A DNA stretch of 64,000 nucleotides from Mortierella alpina (lineage: Eukaryota > Mortierellomycota > Mortierellomycetes > Mortierellales > Mortierellaceae): assembly GCA_029449245.1 (NCBI GenBank), contig JANATF010000015.1, positions 496,001 through 560,000 of the forward strand, given 5' to 3'. A program made the translations under genes and the position numbers. Of this stretch, positions 55,329-64,000 are shown piece by piece. The notes beneath the pieces were generated by a model. The model saw only the letters and a program-made list of their open reading frames with translations. It did not search any database and was not told where the DNA came from. Positions within the stretch are counted from its first letter, which is position 1; the number at the start of each line of letters is the position of its first letter.

Positions 55329-56795
55329 ATGCGTTTGATCACAATTTGTCTGGGCGCCTGTGCTCTCCTCGCGCTTTCCACCATCCAGGCACAGGAAGCT
55401 GAGCCTGCACATATCCAGGCCGCAGACATCGATGCCGCGATTGCTGCTGGAGATGACAGCCTCTCCATCGAGGGTCTCAAGAAAATGGACGCGTCCATCT
55501 TCCCATCCTTGTCGGAGCTCGAGTCGAGAGTGGAGATCTTCAACGCTTATGCGGCCAAGGCCACCCCGTCCAAAACAAAGAAGGCTGCTGCCAAGCCTGC
55601 CGCCAGGGCTGCCATGGCTGCAAGGAAGAAAAAGATGATGGCTGCCAAGCTCAAAAAGCAAGCAAAGACGGCCGCCAATGCGGCGAAGAAGGCAGCAAAG
55701 AAAGCAGCAAAGGACGCAAAGAAAGACGTCAAGAAGGAAAAGAAAGTGGCGTCGAAAGATAAGAAGAGGCTAGAGAAGAAGGAGAAGAAGAAGGATACAG
55801 AGAAGCTCGAGAGGAAGGAAAAGGAAAATGAAAGGAAGGAAGAGGAGCGTGCGGCACGAGAGGCCGCGGATGAGGAGAAAAAGCAGGACCAGCAGCTCTC
55901 CGCCATGAACAACGGCCGCCACCACAAGCCTACCATGACCAAGGACTGCCACCACAAGCCTACCAAGACCAAGGACTGTGTCGTTTACGTCACTGTCACC
56001 ATGGTTCCAAAGTGCAAACCCAAGCCCACCAAGTGCCACCTCCCCACAACGAACCCTGTTTGCCACAACGGAACAGAAACTGATCAGGTTCATCACGGTG
56101 GAAATTGGATGGATGTCATACATCCCTGGGATCCAGTGCAATCGTTCCCAGAGCAGCACGAAGACCCAACCACCGAACCTCAAGACGGTATCGACCCCGT
56201 TGTGAACGGCACTCCAGACTCGGACGACGATAACCAAGACGGTGATGACGATGACAACACCGACGACAATGACGACGATGACAGTGATGATAGCGACGAT
56301 GATACTGATGTGGATGTCGATGTTGACGGCGACAATGAGAACGATGATGTTGACGTTGACAACGACAACGAGGACGACTCTGATGCGAACGACGAAAACG
56401 ATCAGACCACTGCCCCGCAGCAAGCACATCCGGCCACTGCAGCTGAGCCTCAGGTCGCACCTGTTGCTGCCCAAGTGCCAGCGGTTGAGAGCCGACCCTT
56501 GAGCGAGATCCTCGGACAGCCGCAGGTAGCACCCGCAATCGCCGCGCCAGTCGTAGCACCAGTAACTGCCTCGGCACCCAAGGCTGTGTCGCCTGTAGCA
56601 CAGCCGGAGGTCGTTTCGGACCCCACTGCTGATCCTCTTGATGGGGATAAGAACGACGATGACAGTGACGACGATGAAGACGATGATACCGACGACACCT
56701 ATGGTGACGATGTCGAGGGTGATGATGACACAGATTCGGCTGAGGATTCTTTGGCACCCAAGTCGCTCAAGAAGAGATCGCGTGCTAGGCAGTAG
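55329..56795 (+). CDS. Secreted zwitterionic low-complexity protein (charged-pair member 2)
   Basis: 488 residues. Signal peptide MRLITICLGACALLALSTIQ ending near residue 21. After the shared block ELESRVEIFNAYAAKA comes a very basic Lys/Ala helix region (about 75-190). Two HHKPT-x-TKDC repeats and a Cys-containing segment with VVYVTVTM follow (about 195-240, at least five Cys), then an Asp/Asn-rich acidic block (about 295-370). A Pro/Ala-Val linker (about 380-435), a second Asp-rich block and a basic end KKRSRARQ close the protein. Opposite charge in two halves suggests self-association, polyphosphate, Ca2+ or metal binding. The HHKPT repeats could bind metal. The VYVTVT type motif is common in fungal surface proteins. 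No function can be named. Confidence 0.72.
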   Translation: MRLITICLGACALLALSTIQAQEAEPAHIQAADIDAAIAAGDDSLSIEGLKKMDASIFPSLSELESRVEIFNAYAAKATPSKTKKAAAKPAARAAMAARKKKMMAAKLKKQAKTAANAAKKAAKKAAKDAKKDVKKEKKVASKDKKRLEKKEKKKDTEKLERKEKENERKEEERAAREAADEEKKQDQQLSAMNNGRHHKPTMTKDCHHKPTKTKDCVVYVTVTMVPKCKPKPTKCHLPTTNPVCHNGTETDQVHHGGNWMDVIHPWDPVQSFPEQHEDPTTEPQDGIDPVVNGTPDSDDDNQDGDDDDNTDDNDDDDSDDSDDDTDVDVDVDGDNENDDVDVDNDNEDDSDANDENDQTTAPQQAHPATAAEPQVAPVAAQVPAVESRPLSEILGQPQVAPAIAAPVVAPVTASAPKAVSPVAQPEVVSDPTADPLDGDKNDDDSDDDEDDDTDDTYGDDVEGDDDTDSAEDSLAPKSLKKRSRARQ

Positions 56796-56981
56796 CAGCG
56801 CTAGCACAGGTCATTAGAGGGACCTGTTAGCATAGACGTGATAGAGACCGGAGGACCCGCAACAAGCAACAACAACAAAAAAAAAAAAAAGGAAAAAAAA
56901 AGAGTAGGTAGCTCCGTACTCCTCCCGTAAAGGATTGATATACCATGGAAATTATTTTATTCTGTCGGAAGCCATGTTGAG
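56796..56981. other. Convergent 3' region with A-rich tract
   Basis: An A16-GG-A9 stretch at about 56877-56902 lies just downstream of the acidic secreted-protein gene. Confidence 0.5.
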
Positions 56982-57578
56982 CTATAGGTATTGCTGTCTA
57001 TCGATATTATTTCGCAGCACTTCAGGCTTTGGCATCGCTGGCTGTGGTGGTTGCAGATCAAGTGAGGACAACCTCTGTCTCCAGGTGCGGTGCACTGGAG
57101 CAGCCCTACTGTCACTAGGCCATATCTCTTTTGCCGCAATCGCCTGCTCCTCATCAGCAAGAATGCGGTCTCTCAGCGACCTGCCTCTTGTGCTTCTTTG
57201 ACTTCCATGATGGCTATTTGTGAGCATCAATCCGTCCCATAGTCGGTCATCTGAATCCTCAGTTTGAGGATGGAGCTGGCGCTGCTGACGAAAATACTGC
57301 TCTTCCTGGTAAAGATCGCGGTGCGAGAACCTGGCACCGATCTGAAATGACGAAGCGGAAGGTGCTCTCTCAAGCCATGGGAGAGAGGATGATGCTGAGG
57401 ACGATGACGAGGACAGTAACTGGTTGTCGCGCTGCAAGGCGCGAGAATGGCTATGGAAGAATGAAAGGGCCAGGAAGGAGGAGGACAAAGCCGTGAACCA
57501 TATCAGACGTTTCCGTACAGCCTGAAGTCTGGAAGACATCGGTTGTTGCTTGTTCCTGACTATTACTGGGCTGGCCAT
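56982..57578 (-). CDS. Hypothetical single-pass (type II) membrane protein
   Basis: 198 residues from MASPVIVRNKQQ. The frame is open further upstream, but that part looks like leader. Basic N-terminal residues precede one hydrophobic helix (LIWFTALSSSFLALSFFHSH, about 25-45). A Ser-rich stalk (SSSSSSASSSLPW) and a Gln/Arg-rich C-terminal region follow. The topology resembles Golgi or ER type II proteins, but no catalytic domain is present. Unrecognised family. Confidence 0.5.
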   Translation of the reverse strand: MASPVIVRNKQQPMSSRLQAVRKRLIWFTALSSSFLALSFFHSHSRALQRDNQLLSSSSSSASSSLPWLERAPSASSFQIGARFSHRDLYQEEQYFRQQRQLHPQTEDSDDRLWDGLMLTNSHHGSQRSTRGRSLRDRILADEEQAIAAKEIWPSDSRAAPVHRTWRQRLSSLDLQPPQPAMPKPEVLRNNIDRQQYL

Positions 57579-58078
57579 AGTGGTAAAAAAATTGAAAATA
57601 AAGATGGACAGGGTTGCTGCGTGAAGGGAGTAAAGAAAGGCAAAATAGCTGGGGGGGATATAAGTTTGGGAGTAGGACAGAGAAATACTCCTATTCATCC
57701 TGTGCATCACAAAAAATAGGGTGGTTCGGAATGTGTGCCTGGAGGCATGCATTATGGACCGCTCCTACAAGTCGAATTTCGCGTATATCGTGAATATCGT
57801 AAAGATGCATCTGAGCTATAACCCCCGCTTCCCTCGAGTTCGCATGAACGGTTCTTCTAACAAGAATCGGTATGCAATTTTGCATTGCCACCTCACGAAC
57901 CAGCCCGTTCCCTCTTTGGAAGTGCCTTGAAACCTGACATTGCAGGTTGACGATATCGGCGCGACTTTCATTGTGCGCGCGCGTTGCTTTTCTACACGTC
58001 TTCTTTATTTTACTTGGTAAGTAGGCAGACTACAACGTTTGCGCTGAGTGTTTCCTTACGTCCATGAGGTATACTTTC
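57579..58078. other. Intergenic region, no feature seen
   Basis: It separates the 5' end of the type II membrane protein gene from the 3' end of the SDR gene. No RNA or repeat is recognised. Confidence 0.5.
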
Positions 58079-59294
58079 TCAGGGCTCCTTGATCGTTTCG
58101 CGCATGAGCTTTTCGGAATAAGCCCACAGCTTCTCTTGCAGCTCTTCATCCAATGCGTGAGGACCTAGGTAGCGCAGGCGGGGGAATGTGAAGAAATGCA
58201 TAAGGAAGCACGTCTTAGACATGAAACAACCTCACAATAGTTGTAGTTCAAAGCACAGCAAACTTACTAGGTCGCAACTCGTTTCCAACCGGTATAAAGT
58301 ATTTTCCTCTGATATCCTTCTCCTCAATCTCAGGACTAGTCGCGCAGAAAATCTGGTTAAGCGCTCCCACCTCTGGCTTGGAAGCACACATCCTTCCGGC
58401 CAAGTCATACGTCACTGCTGCGACGGCGCCCATGGAGTCCTTGTTGTTTCTCTGCAGCTCAGTGTACACGAACCCTGGGTGAGGCATGTTCACATATACC
58501 TTCTCATTAGCGAGTCTCCTTGCGAGCGCTTTGCCACAGAGAATGTTGGCGAGCTTTGAACGACCATAGCGGGAAGCCGGGTTAGATGCAGATCTATCGT
58601 TCAGAGTCTCAAAGTCGATGCCGCCCTTGACGGATCCTTCGTGGCCGAGCGAAGAGAGCATGACGATTCGTGAGGGCTGAGATTCCTTGATTCTGTCCAA
58701 GAGTGTCATCGTGAAAACAAAATGCCTACATGCAAGAGTATTTTAAACGACAGTCAGGGTCTGCAGGGTCCATGGTATACGATCATAGCTATTTCCTACT
58801 CTGTGCTCAGGTCGTACAGCTGAACGTTGCTCAGATACTCACCCCATATGGTTCACGGCAAACTGCTGCTCGATTCCATCCGCACTGAGCGCGAAAGGGC
58901 TTGTCATGATACCACCATTGTTGACAAGGATATGAAGCGGCAGGCCCTTTTCCAAAAATGCCTTTGCGGCCTGGTGGCACTTGTTCATGTCGTTGAGATC
59001 CAGAGCCAGAAACTCGAGTTTTGGTTCGGTCATCAAAAGCGGATTCTTCTTTTTGATGTCGAGCTTTGCTCTCTCGATCGCCTCGAGAGCCTTTGCCTCG
59101 GAGCGGCAGGCCAGAATAACATGGGCCCCATGGGATGCGAGGGCAACCGTAGTGGCATATCCTAATCCAGTGTTGGCGCCTGTGATCACTGCGACTTTGC
59201 CAGACAGGTCAGGTATGTCCTTTTCAGTGTACTTGGGCCGCTGGACGAGTGTCTTCCAGAAGGCGGGGTTGAAGACCACGTTGGTGTAGGGCAT
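58079..59294 (-). CDS. Short-chain dehydrogenase/reductase, retinol-dehydrogenase-like
   Basis: Exons 59294-58843, 58725-58268 and 58164-58079 encode 331 residues. The cofactor motif TGANTGLG lies at about 38-45, typical of classical SDRs with NADP(H) or NAD(H). Further motifs are NNGG in place of NNAG (about 125), LSS at the catalytic Ser (about 175-176), YGRSK (Tyr about 204, Lys about 208) and PGFVYTEL after strand 6. The size and the N-terminal segment FWKTLVQRPKYTEKDIPDLS resemble retinol dehydrogenase/WWOX-type and fungal oxidoreductases. The substrate is unknown. The last exon was chosen because it restores DEELQEKLWAYSEKL, a common SDR ending. Confidence 0.9.
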
Positions 59295-60169
59295 GGTGAT
59301 TGGTAGAGTGTGGATGGGAGAGCGGAGCGAGGAATGAGGAGAGGAAGAGGTGTGAACAATTGAACAATGAGGACTGGGCTTGGGTCTCTTTTTCTCTGTG
59401 TGCAATCTGTGCTCAAAAGACTATTTATGCAACCAAACCCCTGCCTGTTCTCCCATGGTCCATCCCCCGCCCCCCTGCCCACAACTTCAGCTGCAACGAG
59501 TGCTCATATGAAATTTTCACACACCCGCGCTTACATACTACTCTCGTGTATCCTGGCTGAAGTCTATTTGAAGCTGTGGATAAGCATTGCCATTTGCCTG
59601 CATATTAGATTTTCTCTCGTACTCACAACGAACCGCGGCTGCTCACCATTATTAGTATCATCATTGCTAGCTCTAGCCCTCTGGTTCATGCGTCCTACGT
59701 AAACCACCATGCTAGACGCACGTGCAAGAGGCGACAAAGTGTACGCAAGCGCCGCGTGGGCTATTATAGCGTTTAGCAAAAGTTCCACGGAAAGAGAGTC
59801 CTCGCGATCGAACGCATGGATGATGGTGGAAGGCGAGCCAAGAATAAAGGAACCGCTTCTGACCACTGTAGAGCAAATTGAGTTACATACCCCTGAAACC
59901 TCGCTTGCAAAGTACCAACCTTAAGCCGGCCCAAAACTCCGGGCCAGGTCAATCAATCAAGAAAGAACGATACCGTATAACCTTCTAACCTTCACGAAGT
60001 TAACGTCGCCATGCATTTCGGTTCTCTCAAACACTGTTGTCTCTTTGACGCAAAAAGATATTGTGACATGTAGCAACCACTGTCAGAATATCGACAAAGT
60101 TATCCAACAAGCGAAAAAAATCTGCTCGTGGTGTAGCGATAATTCTCTACGCCGTTCGAGCAAAATATG
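59295..60169. other. Intergenic region
   Basis: SDR upstream sequence and unexplained spacer. Small open frames only. Confidence 0.5.
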
Positions 60170-60241
60170 TAGCAAAGGGTGGTTTCGATCCACCGACCTC
60201 TGGGTTATGAGCCCAGCGCTCTTCCTCTGGGCGACTTTGCT
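60170..60241 (-). tRNA. tRNA-Met (anticodon CAT), elongator type
   Basis: 72 nt on the minus strand. Acceptor AGCAAAG pairs with CTTTGCT, discriminator A. The D-arm is CCCAGAGGAAGAGC, the anticodon arm is CTGGG-CTCATAA-CCCAG, and the T-arm carries GGATCGAAACC. The AGGAAGAGC plus CTCATAA pattern matches fungal elongator Met tRNAs rather than initiator. No intron. Confidence 0.93.
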
Positions 60242-60587
60242 GTCTCCACTTATTTTCGACGATTCTCGGCGGTAGTTGAAGCATCGGAATTCAGCGGACA
60301 TTACCGGCGAATAGCCTTTAAATCACGTGATATTATGTATAGCACGTGATGTATATCAAAAAAAAAGTTGTAGCAGAAAATAGCCGGCAGCAAAGCATTG
60401 TGTTATGCGCTCGAAGAAGAGTCATCGGCGGGTAAAAGTATTATTGCGGTAGCTAGAGAAAGGTGGACTGCGAAGGGAAAGAGGGGCAACGCTCGAGTTT
60501 GCTTGACAGGGGGGAGGGGGGAGTGCTCACTGCTCACCATTTCGTATTGCAGGAGGAAGTGAAAGTCCCGTTTCTTTCTTTTTGTTT
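60242..60587. other. Intergenic region with paired CACGTGA boxes
   Basis: Two CACGTGA E-box-like sites about 20 bp apart (about 60324 and 60343) lie between the tRNA 5' end and the 3' end of the transcription factor gene. Such sites bind bHLH factors (Cbf1 type). Their role here is unclear. Confidence 0.4.
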
Positions 60588-63131
60588 TCACCGGTACTTC
60601 AAAGAGATCGCGGCCTCAGCTGAGTCCTCACGCTGAGAACTCTGCCTTTGCTCCTCCAAGGGCGAAGATGTCCGCGTGGGGGTTTCCGAGTGCTCTAGAT
60701 GACTAGACGTACCCATACGTGAAATGTTTTGGCTCGCGGTTGTGACACTTGCTACAGCTTGCTTGGTCTTTGATTTCAAAGGATGACTGACGGTGGGTGT
60801 GTGTGTGCTGTTGAATTTCTGGTTGGCCAGGTCGATTTCCTCTTTCCTGTTCTTGTGCATGATACTCTGGTGTCGCCTTACAGTGCTGATCGAATTGTAG
60901 GCTTTGGTGCACCCATCGATCCCGCAAAGAATCTCGTCCGTTACATGCCGAGCCTCATGTCGGTCCAGATGAAACTTATCCATAAAAGACTTGCCGCATC
61001 CTTCGAATGAGCAGGCAAAGGTGCGGGGTCTCTGCAAGATACCGCCTCGGGCGGGGGCAGGCGTGGGTGCAGGCGTGGAGCGTGCGCTAGACGCTGCGGT
61101 CGTAATGATGCCGTCTTGATTTTCTTCTGAATTTCCACTGTCAGCGCGACTCCGCTTTGAACCTTTGTTTCCGTATTTTGTTACCATTGGTTCTCCATTC
61201 CTTTTAGAAGATCCATTCGACGCTGTAGTTGTCGCGGTTCCTTCACCAGTTGGGTTCTTCTTGAACATTCGTTTCTTCTTGATTGGGGATGTCGTAGGTG
61301 CTGGAGAACCCTCGCTGTCAGGCGTGTTTCCTCGCTCTGGCGTGTCAAACTCAAAGTCCATCTGATTCAACACTGCAAGTCTGGCGAGATTTGAATCCTT
61401 GCGTCCCGTCATCAAGGAGATCTGCCTTTGTACAAAAACCGGTCTTGGCTCGTTCAAAAGCATGTCCTGATCTAAAAACCAGCAGCGATCAGTATATTGA
61501 GCATTGATATGAGGCTCTGAGTGCATTGTTTAGGGCAAAGTGACATTGCCAGATGCTCGGTCTCTCCTACCTGAGGTCCATATAGGAAGGGTAACTTCCC
61601 CGCCCAAGGTTTGAAAAATGTTGCTGGACTTGCCCCACTTTCGCGCCTTTTGAGTTTTGTCAATGATAAACGCTTGCGCAGGTTTCGACGACAGATCGAC
61701 CATTATCTTTGAGGGGTTATTTTGATTTGATGCAGGAGTCTTCCTTGAGCGTGATGACAGATCTGATGACTTGGGCTTCAATGAGGGTGTTCCTGGTGCC
61801 GATGACTCTGCTCCCTGGTCAAGAGCATCGAGGACGGTCAAGTCCGAAACAACCGTGTCTATGAATAGATCATTGTCGCTCAGTCTTGGTGCTCTTTTTT
61901 GTACTGCAAATCCTACCAACCTAGTCAGTGCATATGCGATCGCCCTTACCTCCTTTCTTGTCATCGGGCGCATCCTTGTCATGCCGCGCTTCGTCTGGAG
62001 TGTGCCTTAACGTTGAATTCAATTCTTGTGATGTACTAAACTTCCGTTTTGAACCAGCCCCTTTGGAGAGTGGCAATGGCGGCGACCGTCGCGTTTGTGA
62101 ATCCGTATCTGTGCTGACGTATGTTCTCAACGGGCTGGGTATGTTGGCTTCAGAGGCTGTGGTTCTGGTCTTTGTCTTTTTCAGAGCGGGCTGGCCGGAA
62201 ACCGAGTCTAGAGATGGTGGTGATTTTTTTTCCGTTGAGAGCACTGATTTTTGCATCGGCTCAGACTTGCTACGACTGTCGACGCTGCTCTCGTTGCTAT
62301 GATCCCTAGCCGTCTCTTTGCCTGGGCCTGTACGTTCTAGCACAGCTGGGGTGGTGGCGGCCGTTGAAAATGCAAGTGCTTCATCAAAAGTCTGCGATTT
62401 CGCAGATTCCTTCCTCACCGAGCCCTTTGCCTGCTTGACTCCGTTTTCCTTGGTCAATGCTGATGCTGATACCACCTGTGTGGTGGGTGTGGCTGTCGCT
62501 GTGATGACACCATCGGTTGGCTCATCATTATCGTAAACACAGATCAAATCGGGTCCGCCTCTCTGGCAGTTCGAGCACGACGGCTTGGCTTTGTCGCACT
62601 TTGTCTTTTTAACGCGGCATCTGGCGCATGGTCGAAACACGCCCGGTCTGGGTCCAACAGGCCCCCTGGCCCCTCCGCGAGACGCACTGGGAGAAGAGGC
62701 CGATGACACACCTGTAGGTTTTGAGGGGGATGGCGACGGCGAAGATGTATCTCTATTTGCGGTTGTCCTGGCCCTTGAAAAGCCCTCGCTGTCTTTGCTA
62801 GAACGAGGTACAAATATAGAAGGAGAGCCGTAAGAGATCAGACTGCGTACTTGCGCACGGCAGTTTGCTGCGACGGTATCTGTTGTAAAACGTCGCGCAC
62901 AGTCATCGCCCAATGTGGAGAGCTCGCTGGGCACCACAACTCGTTTGCGTATTGTTTGCCAGAGCCAATCAGCGCCTGTTTGAAGTGTAGAAGCATGTTG
63001 CCAGGAGCATACCTTGTAGGGTGGTGGGCAGGGCTCGCCTCCCGGGGGTTGGAATCAGCAGCTCCTGTGAGTGTCTGTGCATATAGTGGGGATGCCGAGA
63101 CACTGAGGATAGCTTCTGGTTCAGAGGCCAT
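60588..63131 (-). CDS. Transcription factor with both Zn(II)2Cys6 and C2H2 zinc fingers
   Basis: Exons 63131-62851, 62797-61950, 61912-61571 and 61471-60588 encode 784 residues, all in phase. The binuclear cluster is CARCRVKKTKCDKAKPSCSN then C...C (Cys about 151, 154, 161, 168, 171, 180). A long Ser/Thr/Lys-rich linker follows. Two C2H2 fingers near the C-terminus read CSFEGCGKSFMDKFHLDRH-x3-H and CGIDGCTKAYNSISTVRRH-x4-H. The block NEPRPVFVQRQISLMTGRKD before the C2H2 fingers is well conserved in character but unassigned. The two finger types in one protein are uncommon. The last three splice joins are strong; the 53-nt first intron is less certain, and without it the Zn2Cys6 part would need another start. 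Confidence 0.8.
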
Positions 63132-63756
63132 TCTTCACTGATTGGAGGCTGTGATGATGGGCCAGGTCTTGAGAAACCGCGATAGGAATGGGATGTGGGT
63201 GATTCGAGTTGTGTAGACGTGTTGGATCGTGTCACTAACGCGTGGTGGGCGAGTTTGGCTGGTGGCAGTGGGTGTTGGTGCGAATGCGGCGCAGGTGCGA
63301 GTCGTGATCCAATCTGGTCAGGAATGTGGGTCTTGCAGTGGAGTGATGATGAGAATACGGAGAAGAGAGCAAGGTGACGGAAAGCGTTGATATGTGAAGG
63401 AGCAAAAGAGTCCAAAAACCTATTTTGTCCATATACCCCCTGCTTGGAACGTGCTCTCTTGCGTGCTCTCTTGGGCTTCCTCGGAGGGGACAGCAGAGCC
63501 AGCTGATGATCACAAAAGGACAGATGCATGGACATGCATGGCATCCTTCATCCACGGCAACATGCGTCGTTCGGTCTGCAGAGCACCTTCCGCAGCTGTC
63601 GCACCATCTGTCTGACAGGGACAGGCGTGTGCTGTCAGGCCCCCCACAGCAAGGGCGCTTGCGCCTGGACGGATCGAGTGGCTTGTCCCTGATGAGCGGC
63701 TGCACAACCTTTTTTTGTCTCGAGCTGGTGGACCTGTCAGAACCCACTTGCTGCCC
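63132..63756. promoter_or_regulatory. Divergent promoter region, transcription factor / RBM18-like gene
   Basis: 625 bp between two divergently read start codons. No TATA box stands out. Open frames across it overlap in several phases and show no domain. Confidence 0.45.
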
Positions 63757-64000
63757 ATGTCGTCCTCCACTTCCGCCACGTCCTCCACCGCCACATCTAA
63801 TCCCTTAACATACCGCAAAGCGCAGGATGCCACTCAGAAACAAAGCAGCTCTCCGTCCCAAAAAGCACCTGCCCTAGATGAAAAGCGTATATACGTTGGC
63901 AATCTGGACCCTACAATTGACGAGTAACGTTTCACCAGGACACAGTTCTCTCAACGGAAGGTCTGCAGTGCAGCCATGCTAACACTTGCGACTTCTTTCC
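63757..64000 (+). CDS. RRM protein, RBM18-like (5' partial, first exon)
   Basis: The first exon (63757-63923) encodes a Ser/Thr/Gln-rich start followed by EKRIYVGNLDPTIDE, the RNP2 strand of an RRM. The donor GTAACG lies at 63924 and the gene leaves the window inside the intron. The GNLDP-x-I-x-E wording is typical of RBM18, a single-RRM protein. Start chosen at MSSSTSATSS; an upstream in-frame ATG exists at 63715. Confidence 0.7.

Noticed and set aside
55770-56807. 345-codon minus-strand frame opposite the acidic secreted protein
   Set aside because: It is the antisense image of Asp/Lys-rich low-complexity codons (Val/Ile/Leu runs) and has no gene signals.
62969-63747. Long minus-strand frames (191 and 170 codons) upstream of the transcription factor start
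   Set aside because: They overlap each other and the promoter region in different phases, and carry no domain or splice link to the factor.

Overview
The window comes from a filamentous, early-diverging fungus, most likely Mucoromycota and probably Mortierellaceae. Genes are split by short GT-AG introns (about 50 to 300 nt). Signature families include a large NACHT/pentapeptide/WD40 NOD-like receptor, a P450 of the kind seen in Mortierella, an autonomous LINE, and Ty3 and Fanzor-like relics. The genus-level guess rests on remembered protein families, not on a search. All multi-exon models below were built by hand from splice sites, reading phase and family conservation.

Left part (1-24.4 kb): a NIPA-type magnesium transporter running off the left edge, a tRNA-Val(AAC), and a 9.3 kb apparently intact LINE with a 15-bp target-site duplication. 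The LINE sits between the tRNA and the 3' end of an oxaloacetate/sulfate-type mitochondrial carrier gene. Then come the ribosome-assembly adenylate kinase FAP7/AK6, gamma-SNAP (vesicle fusion) and a secreted S8 subtilase.

Middle (24.4-33 kb): a gene-poor stretch, then a compact housekeeping block: RNase H2 subunit C, AP-2 mu (endocytosis), a Derlin (ERAD), and prefoldin subunit 4 transcribed divergently from Derlin.

Accessory island (32.9-49 kb): an apparently full-length NLR (NACHT, pentapeptide repeats, 14 WD40 repeats) is flanked by two decayed NLR pieces and an opposite-strand, frameshifted leucine-rich/F-box-like pseudogene. A membrane-anchored M28 aminopeptidase follows. Next is a graveyard with a diverged 18S rRNA fragment, a TnpB/Fanzor-type zinc-ribbon remnant and a broken Ty3/gypsy Pol.

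Right part (49-64 kb): a P450, a coiled-coil hypothetical protein, two neighbouring genes for secreted highly charged low-complexity proteins that look like paralogues, a single-pass membrane protein, an SDR oxidoreductase, a tRNA-Met(CAT), a transcription factor combining Zn2Cys6 and C2H2 fingers, and the first exon of an RBM18-like RRM protein leaving the right edge. The most interesting items are the NLR cluster with its relics, the intact LINE beside a tRNA, the secreted charged-protein pair and the 18S rRNA fragment.
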